From positions 1 through 9,550 of the forward strand of contig JABABF010000009.1 in the NCBI GenBank assembly GCA_014238345.1: DNA of 9,550 bases, written 5' to 3'. A program made the position numbers and the translations under genes. How positions within the stretch are numbered: the stretch's first letter is position 1; every line of letters starts with the position of its first letter. Under the pieces are notes generated by a model that searched no databases, was not told where the DNA came from, and saw only the letters and a program-made list of their open reading frames with translations. Shown here in pieces: positions 1 to 5,629 of the stretch. Source of the stretch: Gammaproteobacteria bacterium (GTDB lineage: Bacteria; Pseudomonadota; Gammaproteobacteria; JABABF01).

Positions 1-39
1 GCCCTTGGTCACGAACGGCACCAAAAATAGCTGATGAAA

Positions 40-77
40 AATCTGATTTATTGTCTGCTCGGAGCAGACAACAGATT
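40..77. repeat. Long inverted repeat (hairpin or operator candidate)
   Basis: Two perfect 10-base arms, TTGTCTGCTC (51-60) and GAGCAGACAA (62-71), flank a single G. A second pair, AATCTG (40-45) and CAGATT (72-77), extends the symmetry if bases 46-50 are bulged out. Read on the minus strand, the outer arm runs into five T's (41 down to 37), which resembles an intrinsic terminator. No minus-strand gene is visible to its right that would need one. On the plus strand there is no T-run after it. It could be a regulator's operator, a transcript-end hairpin for a plus-strand gene lying left of the window (in-frame stops occur at 28-30 and 32-34), or a terminator. The symmetry is seen directly; the function is unknown. 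Confidence 0.6.
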
Positions 78-193
78 GGCGGTGTATTACGAGCCGACGA
101 TCCAAGGTGCAATCTTTAGTCTCTGGCCGCCAGATGGTCAGCTGAGCGCACTATTCAGACATCCCTGTAGGGTCACCCTGCCACCCCACTCTG

Positions 194-221
194 CTGTGAG
201 CGCAGATGATGCCCGTATAAT
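194..221 (+). promoter_or_regulatory. Candidate sigma-70 promoter for the proC-metX cluster
   Basis: A perfect TATAAT lies at 216-221. With a 16-base spacer the best -35 is CTGTGA (194-199), which matches TTGACA at only three of six positions. The start point would fall near 227-229, about 24 nt before the ATG at 252. A small palindrome (169-179) sits just upstream of the -35, where activators often bind. The -10 is convincing and the -35 is poor, so this is a moderate call. Confidence 0.4.
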
Positions 222-251
222 TTGAGCATTCGCGCAGCTCCTCAATTGAAC

Positions 252-815
252 ATGGCACTGACCCCATCCACTATGCCTCCGCTAGGCTTTATCGCCCCCG
301 ATTTTCAGCTGCCAGAACCCGCCGCCGACAGTCTGTTGCGTAGCCGCGATGACTGCTGTGGCGAGCACGGCCTGCTAGTAATGTTCATCTGTAACCACTG
401 CCCTTTCGTGCTACATATTGAGGACGAGCTACTAACCTTTGGACGCGACTATGCACCGCACGGCCTCGGCATCGTCGCCATCAACGCCAATGATGTCGAA
501 AACTACCCCGACGATGCCCCTGAGCGCATGGCCGAGCGTTGCCATGAGCGAGGCTACCCCTTTCCCTATCTGTACGACGAAAGCCAACAAGTGGCGCGCG
601 CTTACCAAGCAACCTGCACTCCAGACTTATTCCTCTGCAACAGCGATTTGCGTTGCGTCTATCGCGGGCGCTTTGATGCCTCTCGACCGGGAAACGATGA
701 GGCGGTAAGCGGCGCTGATCTGCGCGCTGCCACCGACCAGCTGTTGGCTGGCAAAGCAGTATCGACGACACAGCTTCCGAGCATAGGGTGCAACATCAAG
801 TGGAAGGCCGCCTAG
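252..815 (+). CDS. Peroxiredoxin-like thioredoxin-fold protein (AhpC/TSA superfamily, CxxC type)
   Basis: Probable cytoplasmic thiol redox protein of 187 residues, in the peroxiredoxin-like family whose members carry a thioredoxin-type CxxC. The N-terminal LGFIAPDFQLP is the usual redoxin opening. The active site is C47-N-H-C50 followed by PFV, and the cis-proline loop is TCTPD (T123-P124). The C-terminus ends in PSIGCNIKWK, typical of this subgroup, so the protein is complete. The ATG at 252 is preferred over the in-frame TTG at 222: its N-terminus matches the family, and the TTG directly abuts the -10 box. No clear Shine-Dalgarno sequence is seen. Its end overlaps the start of proC by up to 28 nt, suggesting translational coupling. 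In related genomes the gene before proC is usually yggS, so its presence here is unusual. The substrate is unknown. Confidence 0.85.
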   Translation: MALTPSTMPPLGFIAPDFQLPEPAADSLLRSRDDCCGEHGLLVMFICNHCPFVLHIEDELLTFGRDYAPHGLGIVAINANDVENYPDDAPERMAERCHERGYPFPYLYDESQQVARAYQATCTPDLFLCNSDLRCVYRGRFDASRPGNDEAVSGADLRAATDQLLAGKAVSTTQLPSIGCNIKWKAA

Positions 816-1657
816 ACTCTCAGCTGCCCAGCGTCGGCTTTATCGGCGCAGGCAATATGGCGTTGGCACTGGCCAGCGGCCTGGTGCGCAGCGGGGTTTC
901 CACCACAGCGCTGCGGGCTGCAGATCCCTTCGCCGCCAGCCGCGAGCGTTTTGCCGCCGCATTGCCAGGCGCGGTAGTAGGCACCGACAACCACGCTGTC
1001 GCCGCCGAGGTGGACGCGCTGGTAGTGGCGGTAAAACCACAGCAGCTGGACTTGGCCGTCGCCGGTTTGGCAACCGCATTTCAAAAGCGCCGCCCACTAG
1101 TGCTCTCAATTGTCGCTGGCGTGGAAACCGCTGCGCTGGCCGCACGGCTCGGCACCGAAGTGCCGCTAGTGCGCTGCATGCCCAATACTCCAGCGCTAGT
1201 CGGCCAAGGCATCACTGGACTCTACGCCGACGACTCGGTAACAGCGACCGAGCGGCAGCTCGCCGAGCGAGTAATGGGCGCTGCTGGCGGCACATTCTGG
1301 GTTGCAGATGAGGATGCTTTGCATGCGGTGACGGCCATTTCCGGCTGCGGTCCCGCCTATTTCTTCCGCATCATTGAGGCTCTGGAAACCGCCGCCCAAG
1401 AGCGGGGGCTGGAGCCTGCGCTAGCTCGTCGCCTCGCCACCCAGACGGCGCTGGGAGCGGCGCGACTGGCGGCAGACAGCGATGAAGCGGTCGGCGAACT
1501 GCGCCGCCGCGTGGCCTCGCCAGGCGGGGCGACCGAAGCGGCGCTGACGGTACTGGAAGGCGACAGTACAAACGAGGGTGTGGAGACGCTGTTGCGTCGC
1601 ACAGTCGCCGCCGCCGAAAGCCGCTCGCGGCAGCTGGCCGCCGCCGCAAAGAGCTGA
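788..1657 (+). CDS. proC: Pyrroline-5-carboxylate reductase
   Basis: Catalyses the NAD(P)H-dependent reduction of 1-pyrroline-5-carboxylate to proline, the last step of proline synthesis, in the cytoplasm. The 289-residue product has the Rossmann motif GFIGAGNM (17-24), VKPQ (82-85), MPNTP (131-135), SGCGPAYFF (185-193) and the signature ASPGGATEAAL (243-253) in the C-terminal dimerisation domain. It is slightly longer than the usual ~270 residues because of extra residues at both ends. The start is GTG: 788 overlaps the preceding gene by 28 nt, while an in-frame GTG at 800 has AGGG 11 nt upstream and would give a more typical N-terminus. Either is possible. yggT follows after 127 nt, as in other gammaproteobacteria. 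Confidence 0.95.
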   Translation: MQHQVEGRLDSQLPSVGFIGAGNMALALASGLVRSGVSTTALRAADPFAASRERFAAALPGAVVGTDNHAVAAEVDALVVAVKPQQLDLAVAGLATAFQKRRPLVLSIVAGVETAALAARLGTEVPLVRCMPNTPALVGQGITGLYADDSVTATERQLAERVMGAAGGTFWVADEDALHAVTAISGCGPAYFFRIIEALETAAQERGLEPALARRLATQTALGAARLAADSDEAVGELRRRVASPGGATEAALTVLEGDSTNEGVETLLRRTVAAAESRSRQLAAAAKS

Positions 1658-1660
1658 TGA

Positions 1661-1716
1661 GCATGGCGAGAAGGGCGATGAAGGCGCTACGCATCAATGC
1701 TGTCATTGCGCCATGC
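1661..1716 (+). repeat. Inverted repeat in the proC-yggT spacer (hairpin candidate)
   Basis: GCATGGCG (1661-1668) and CGCCATGC (1709-1716) are perfect 8-base complements. Inside them, CAATG (1695-1699) and CATTG (1704-1708) form a further stem with a CTGT loop and stack directly on the outer 3' arm. A competing pair is AGGGCG (1672-1677) with CGCCCT (1731-1736). No T-run follows, so it is not a standard terminator. The rest of the spacer (about 1737-1770) is CA-rich and unstructured, leading to a good ribosome binding site. This could moderate read-through or protect mRNA, but no function is demonstrated. Confidence 0.4.
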
Positions 1717-1784
1717 GCCGCTCGGCGAAGCGCCCTCACAGCACTCCCACCACCACACCACACACAACGCCGGAGAGATTAAAA

Positions 1785-2375
1785 ATGGCGCTGGACATCA
1801 CCGCGCAACTACTACGCATCGGCTTTTGGCTGTACACCGTTGCGCTGGTGTTACGCTTTATGCTACACATCACCAACGCTGACTATTACAACCCGCTCTC
1901 TCAGCAAATCGTGCGCATTACCCAACTGCCAGTAGGGCTGTTCCAGCGCTTCCTGCCGACACTGGGGCCAGTGGATCTAGGGACGCTGGGAGCGGCGATC
2001 CTCTGTGGGCTTAGCGCCATCGTCTGTCAAGCCGCTCTACATGGCTACTCGCTGGATGGGCAGTGGGGGTCGGCCGTGCTGTGGAGCATGATAGGCATCG
2101 CTCATCTGACGCTGGACATCGCTTTTTTTTGCCTATTGCTGAGCATTATCATGAGCTGGCTCAACCCGCATCAATCCCACCCGGCCTTGATGCTGTGCCA
2201 ACAGCTGGTGGCACCGATGATGGCTCCGATACAACGTCTTATGCCGTCGTTCGGTGGCCTAGATTTCTCGCCGATTGTGCTTTTTGTGCTGATCAATGTG
2301 GGGGAAGTGATGCTCCGCCAGTGGGCGATTCAACTCGGCTTGCCATTCCGGCTTGTCGTCGGTGTCTCCAACTAG
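1785..2375 (+). CDS. yggT: YggT family integral membrane protein
   Basis: Inner-membrane protein of 196 residues, the usual size for the family, made of two tandem YGGT units. Hydrophobic segments are visible near residues 6-25, 63-85, 92-122 and 162-182. Each repeat holds the family pattern of a helix followed by an NP-containing loop (NPLSQ, and SWLNPHQSHP in the second). The family has been linked to osmotic or potassium tolerance and to cell-envelope functions, but its role is not settled. The start is ATG 1785, with GGAG at 1772-1775, 9 nt upstream; the frame is open further 5' but that part is only the shadow of proC. A run of eight T's (2123-2130) lies within the coding sequence. It follows proC and precedes metX by 6 nt, a familiar gammaproteobacterial order. 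Confidence 0.9.
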   Translation: MALDITAQLLRIGFWLYTVALVLRFMLHITNADYYNPLSQQIVRITQLPVGLFQRFLPTLGPVDLGTLGAAILCGLSAIVCQAALHGYSLDGQWGSAVLWSMIGIAHLTLDIAFFCLLLSIIMSWLNPHQSHPALMLCQQLVAPMMAPIQRLMPSFGGLDFSPIVLFVLINVGEVMLRQWAIQLGLPFRLVVGVSN

Positions 2376-2381
2376 TGCGCG

Positions 2382-3530
2382 ATGTCTGAGTGGCCTGCGG
2401 ATTCGGTCGGCTTAGTGCAACCGCAACAGCGGCACTTCGACACCCCCTTGATGCTGGCCTGCGGCATTGAGTTGCCCAGCTACGAATTGGTCTATGAGTG
2501 CTACGGCGCACTGAATGCAGAGCGCTCCAACGCCATCTTGATCTGCCATGCGCTGAGTAGCGATCACCATGTCGCTGGCTATTACGAAGGAGAGAGCAAG
2601 CCCGGCTGGTGGGAGGTCTATGTCGGCCCCGGCAAGGCCTTCGACACCAATCGCTTCTACATTATCTGTGCCAACAACATCGGCGGCTGCTCGGGCAGTA
2701 CCGGGCCGACCAGCCAGAAGCCCGATGGCAGTGAGCCGTACGGGCCGGATTTTCCCCCGGTGCGGGTGCGCGACTGGGTGCATTGCCAACAGCAGCTGAT
2801 GGATGTGCTGGGCATTGAGCAATGGGCCGCGGTGGTAGGCAGTAGCCTAGGGGGTATGCAGGTGCTACGCTGGGCACTGGAATACCCCGAGGCAATGCGC
2901 CACGGCATCGTCTTGGCCTCAGCGATGAAGTTGACGGCGCAGAACATCGCTTTCAACGAGATTGCACGACGGGCTATCACCGCCGATCCCGATTTCACTA
3001 ACGGACGCTATCTAGAGCGCGGCACCATGCCCAACAAAGGTCTCGCCATCGCTCGCATGATCGGCCATCTGACCTATATGTCCGACGACCTGATGGCGCT
3101 GAAGTTTGGCCGCGACCTGTACGAAGGCAGCTTCGAGCGCGGCCAAGCGACAGATGTCCGCTTCCAAGTGGAGAGCTACCTGCGCCACCAAGGCGATAAA
3201 TTCGCCGACAGCTTCGATGCCAACAGCTATCTGCTACTCACCCGTGCGCTGGACTATTTCGATTTGGCGCGCGAGTACAACGACGATCCCATGCAGGCCT
3301 TCAAAAGAGCTCAGGCTGAGTTTTTAGTGGTGTCGTTCAGCAGCGACTGGCGCTTTGCGCCGGCACGCTCACGCGAGATGGTGCGGGCTATGCTGGGGGC
3401 TGGACGGCGCGTCAGCTACGCCGAAATCAACGCCCCACAAGGCCATGATGCCTTCCTGCTACCCGTGCCGCGCTTTGATGCTGTGTTGCGCGGCTACCTG
3501 CAACGAGTGGCGGCGGGGGCCAGAGCATGA
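2382..3530 (+). CDS. metX: Homoserine O-acyltransferase MetX (probably succinyl-CoA-using)
   Basis: Alpha/beta-hydrolase-fold enzyme that acylates L-homoserine, the committed step of methionine synthesis, in the cytoplasm. The 382-residue protein is full length. The nucleophile elbow is G153-S-S155-L-G, with S155 as nucleophile; the acid is D322 in SSDWRF and the base is H355 in PQGHDAF. The signatures GPGKAFDT, NNIGGCSGSTGP, and TRALDYFDLA are also present. In gammaproteobacterial MetX proteins an arginine two residues after the catalytic aspartate (here R324) goes with succinyl-CoA use, so this may be a homoserine O-succinyltransferase rather than an acetyltransferase; that is inference from remembered family data. 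No Shine-Dalgarno is seen; the start lies 6 nt after the yggT stop, pointing to coupling. It overlaps metW by 4 nt (ATGA). Confidence 0.95.
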   Translation: MSEWPADSVGLVQPQQRHFDTPLMLACGIELPSYELVYECYGALNAERSNAILICHALSSDHHVAGYYEGESKPGWWEVYVGPGKAFDTNRFYIICANNIGGCSGSTGPTSQKPDGSEPYGPDFPPVRVRDWVHCQQQLMDVLGIEQWAAVVGSSLGGMQVLRWALEYPEAMRHGIVLASAMKLTAQNIAFNEIARRAITADPDFTNGRYLERGTMPNKGLAIARMIGHLTYMSDDLMALKFGRDLYEGSFERGQATDVRFQVESYLRHQGDKFADSFDANSYLLLTRALDYFDLAREYNDDPMQAFKRAQAEFLVVSFSSDWRFAPARSREMVRAMLGAGRRVSYAEINAPQGHDAFLLPVPRFDAVLRGYLQRVAAGARA

Positions 3531-4198
3531 CGGCGGACACCGCTGGGGAGCCAGCGGTAACGGTGGCAACTAGTCGCGGCAGACCCGAAGAGAGACGCGC
3601 ACGACGCGACTTGGATCATCTGGTGGGGTGGGTGCCGATGGGCGCACAGGTACTGGATTTGGGGTGCGGCGACGGTAGCCTATTGCTACGGCTTGAGGCT
3701 GAGAGAGATGTGCAGGGCTTGGGGCTGGAGATCAACCCAGACAACATCAGCCACTGCTTAGAGGCTGGCTTACAGGTTGTGGAGCAGGATTTAGACCGCG
3801 GCTTGGCCAATTTCTGCGACAGCAGCTTCGATGTGGTGGTGATGACCTACACCTTGCAGGAAGTGGCTCGCCCACTGCGCCTGATAGACGAGATGTTGCG
3901 CGTGGGGCAGCGCGGCATCGTCAGTTTTCGTAACTACGCCCACTGGCGTAGCCGCTGGGACACCCTGCGCGGCGGCCCCCTGCCGGGGGCGGAGCCACTG
4001 GCCACGACGAGCGGGGTTGAGACCGAGCAGTATGCCGTGCGCCCGTGGACCGTAGCCGACTTCGAACAGCTGTGCCGCGAGCGGCAAATCCGCGTGGTGG
4101 GACGCTACATGCTCAATGCGGCGGGAGTGGAGAGCACAGCGGCGCGGCACTGCCCCAAGCTGTGTGCACATACAGTGATGTACCACTTCAGCCGCTAG
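3527..4198 (+). CDS. metW: Methionine biosynthesis protein MetW
   Basis: SAM-methyltransferase-fold protein almost always encoded right after metX. In some bacteria MetW is needed with MetX for homoserine acylation, and it is thought to bind or activate MetX. The 223-residue product has the SAM-binding motif VLDLGCGDG (42-50), an acidic residue at the end of strand 2 (E68 in GLEIN), QDLDRGL (87-93), and the characteristic segments SFRNYAHWRSRW (133-144) and RPWTVADFEQLC (172-183). About 25-28 residues precede the usual MetW N-terminus, rich in Thr, Ala and Arg. The ATG overlaps the metX stop (ATGA), which supports coupled translation from this start and so the extension, although an internal GTG cannot be excluded. 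No separate substrate is known. Confidence 0.93.
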   Translation: MTADTAGEPAVTVATSRGRPEERRARRDLDHLVGWVPMGAQVLDLGCGDGSLLLRLEAERDVQGLGLEINPDNISHCLEAGLQVVEQDLDRGLANFCDSSFDVVVMTYTLQEVARPLRLIDEMLRVGQRGIVSFRNYAHWRSRWDTLRGGPLPGAEPLATTSGVETEQYAVRPWTVADFEQLCRERQIRVVGRYMLNAAGVESTAARHCPKLCAHTVMYHFSR

Positions 4199-4206
4199 GG
4201 GAGCCA

Positions 4207-4809
4207 ATGATCGCCCAGATGCCTCCCGCAAGATGGCGTATTTTAGCGTCTTTTTTGATCATATTAGCCGCTTTATCGGCGATTTTAACCATTACATTGC
4301 CATCGCAACAAGCGCTTGCGGCGCGCGGGGCGGCCACCACCGATGCCGAGCGCCGCAATCAGGCAGTGGCCGACAACGAGCGCCGTTTTGGCGACTATGT
4401 ATTGCATTACAGCCTGCTCTACAGCAGCTTTCTGCCACCAGAGGTCGCCGCAGCCATTGGCATCATCCGCTCGCGCAATCGTGCCGTCATCAATATCTCG
4501 TTGCGGCGGATGGGGAGGTCGGCGAGCACTGCGGGAGAGGCAACGGTGGTAACAGCTGAGGAAAATGGCACGGGCACGAGTGGCGAGGGGGTTAGCGCCG
4601 AGCTCAGCGGCACCATGACCGATCTAATACATACGCACCCGCTGAACTTTCAAGAGGTACGCGAAGCGGGGGCAATTTACTACTTAGCCCCATTGCGTTT
4701 TGGGCATCGTGATACGTTGTATTTCGAAGTGCAGGCACTAGCTGAAGGGGAGAGCACCCCCTATCGACTTAAGTTTGAGCGACAGCTGTATGTGGATGGA
4801 AAGCGGTGA
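4207..4809 (+). CDS. DUF4426 domain-containing secreted protein
   Basis: A 200-residue protein of unknown function, commonly found immediately after metW in gammaproteobacteria. An N-terminal hydrophobic stretch (about 11-31) followed by QALAA (35-39) looks like a signal peptide with cleavage near residue 39, so it is probably periplasmic or membrane-tethered. The DUF4426 core is recognisable: FGDYVLHYSLLYSSFLPPEV (61-80) and GIIRSRNRAVINISL (85-99), followed later by LYFEVQ (171-176). Between residues 104 and 137 is a Gly/Ser/Thr-rich insertion that looks like a flexible loop. The start ATG is 8 nt after metW, with AGGGGAG (4197-4203) just before it and overlapping the metW stop. Tandem stops TGA-TAA end the frame. 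Confidence 0.85.
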   Translation: MIAQMPPARWRILASFLIILAALSAILTITLPSQQALAARGAATTDAERRNQAVADNERRFGDYVLHYSLLYSSFLPPEVAAAIGIIRSRNRAVINISLRRMGRSASTAGEATVVTAEENGTGTSGEGVSAELSGTMTDLIHTHPLNFQEVREAGAIYYLAPLRFGHRDTLYFEVQALAEGESTPYRLKFERQLYVDGKR

Positions 4810-4901
4810 TAAATAGGTATGATTTTTGACGAGGACTAAAGGAAACTCTGATTTGTTGAGTGGTTCAATAGTACAAGAAAAAAATGTCCCGGTAGGAAGA
4901 C

Positions 4902-5570
4902 ATGTTATTAATGATATGGGTTTTTGCATGTGTAGTATTTCTGCTAATCCTGAACAGCTATGTACCCCATATCAAAGGAAAGGTGGGAGAAGGCCGAGTG
5001 CAGCTCTGGGTCAACCAGCAGCTCAACCCCAATATTTACCACCTGATCAACCACATTACGCTGCCAACTAGCGGCCATGGCTCCACACAAATAGACCATA
5101 TATTGGTCTCGGTGTATGGTGTATTTGTTATAGAGACAAAAAATATGACCGGATGGATTTTTGGGTCGGAGTACGACAAAACATGGACGCAAACTATCTA
5201 TAAAAGAAAACAGAAGTTCCAAAACCCAATGCACCAAAACTACGGTCATATCAAAGCATTAGAGAGGGTATTGGAGCTGAACGAGAGCCAACTACACTCG
5301 GTCATCGCTTTTGTAGGAGACTGCAACATTAAAACCAAGCTGCCAGCTAATGTCACCCAAGGCTTAGACTGCATTCGTTATATCAAATCGAAAACCAGAC
5401 GTGTTCTGTCGCAGCAACAAGTGGCGCAAGCCATAAAAAAGATTGAGGAGCTACAGCTACCTAGATCAAGAAGGACAGATAAAGATCATAAGCGATATGT
5501 TCGACATAGGCGCTATATTAAAGAGCTGCGGGATGCTGAGCGTAAGTCAGAAAGTCGGCGGCGTTATTGA
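4902..5570 (+). CDS. Membrane-anchored NERD (nuclease-related) domain protein
   Basis: A 222-residue protein with one N-terminal transmembrane helix (about 3-21) and a NERD domain (about 26-140). The visible core is GKVGE (26-30), QIDHILVS (63-70), YGVFVIETKN (72-81), GWIFG (84-88), WTQ (95-97), and NPMHQN...H (108-116). D65 and E78-x-K80 fit the PD-(D/E)xK nuclease-like core that defines the domain, so the predicted active residues are intact. The C-terminal ~35 residues are very basic (Arg/Lys-rich), which would suit nucleic-acid contact. There is no C-terminal zinc ribbon or helicase. The start ATG 4902 has AGGAAG (4894-4899) upstream. The gene is visibly AT-richer than its neighbours, and it sits where the met cluster ends, so I infer horizontal acquisition. 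Its function is not known; a defence or DNA-processing role is a guess. Confidence 0.85.
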   Translation: MLLMIWVFACVVFLLILNSYVPHIKGKVGEGRVQLWVNQQLNPNIYHLINHITLPTSGHGSTQIDHILVSVYGVFVIETKNMTGWIFGSEYDKTWTQTIYKRKQKFQNPMHQNYGHIKALERVLELNESQLHSVIAFVGDCNIKTKLPANVTQGLDCIRYIKSKTRRVLSQQQVAQAIKKIEELQLPRSRRTDKDHKRYVRHRRYIKELRDAERKSESRRRY

Positions 5571-5629
5571 AAACATGTTGGGCAGAAGCAGAAGACAAAG
5601 TGCTCATCCAATGCACCAGCCTTTCCGCT
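5571..5629. other. Convergent intergenic gap between NERD gene and gcvP
   Basis: This 59-base gap separates the 3' ends of the two converging genes. The only symmetry I see is GTGC/GCAC (5600-5603 and 5613-5616), a 4-base stem with a 9-base loop and no T-run, too weak to call a terminator. Transcripts from either side may therefore overlap. Confidence 0.4.

Larger units (their letters stand above)
1..251. other. Upstream intergenic region, no supported gene
   Basis: No reading frame here looks like a known protein. An ATG frame at 34-225 has no ribosome binding site and an unrecognised product. The notable contents are the inverted repeat at 40-77, a small palindrome AGGGT-c-ACCCT at 169-179, and a consensus -10 box at 216-221. 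It probably carries the control region of the downstream plus-strand cluster. The first ~35 bases may include the end of a gene lying left of the window, but too little is present to identify it. Confidence 0.5.

Noticed and set aside
1..150. Open minus-strand reading frame leaving the window at the left edge (ends LFLVPFVTKG)
   Set aside because: A stop at 151-153 bounds it, no start codon with a ribosome site is visible and the peptide is not recognised. It could be the 5' end of a real gene, but the window is too short to say.
34..225. Possible 63-residue plus-strand gene
   Set aside because: It has no ribosome binding site, its start lies beside the inverted repeat, its product is not recognisable, and it runs through the promoter region.
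1371..1763. Minus-strand frame of 130 codons across the proC end and spacer
   Set aside because: The Arg/Ala/Ser-rich translation is typical of a GC-rich shadow frame, and it overlaps the well-supported proC.
2376..2381. SAM riboswitch or other methionine control element before metX
   Set aside because: Only 6 nt separate yggT and metX, so no room exists for a leader element there.
4826..4877. Promoter for the NERD gene (TTGACG at 4826-4831, or TTGTTG 4853-4858 with TACAAG 4872-4877)
   Set aside because: The first has no -10 at proper distance; the second pair is only 13 bases apart. Neither is good enough to annotate.
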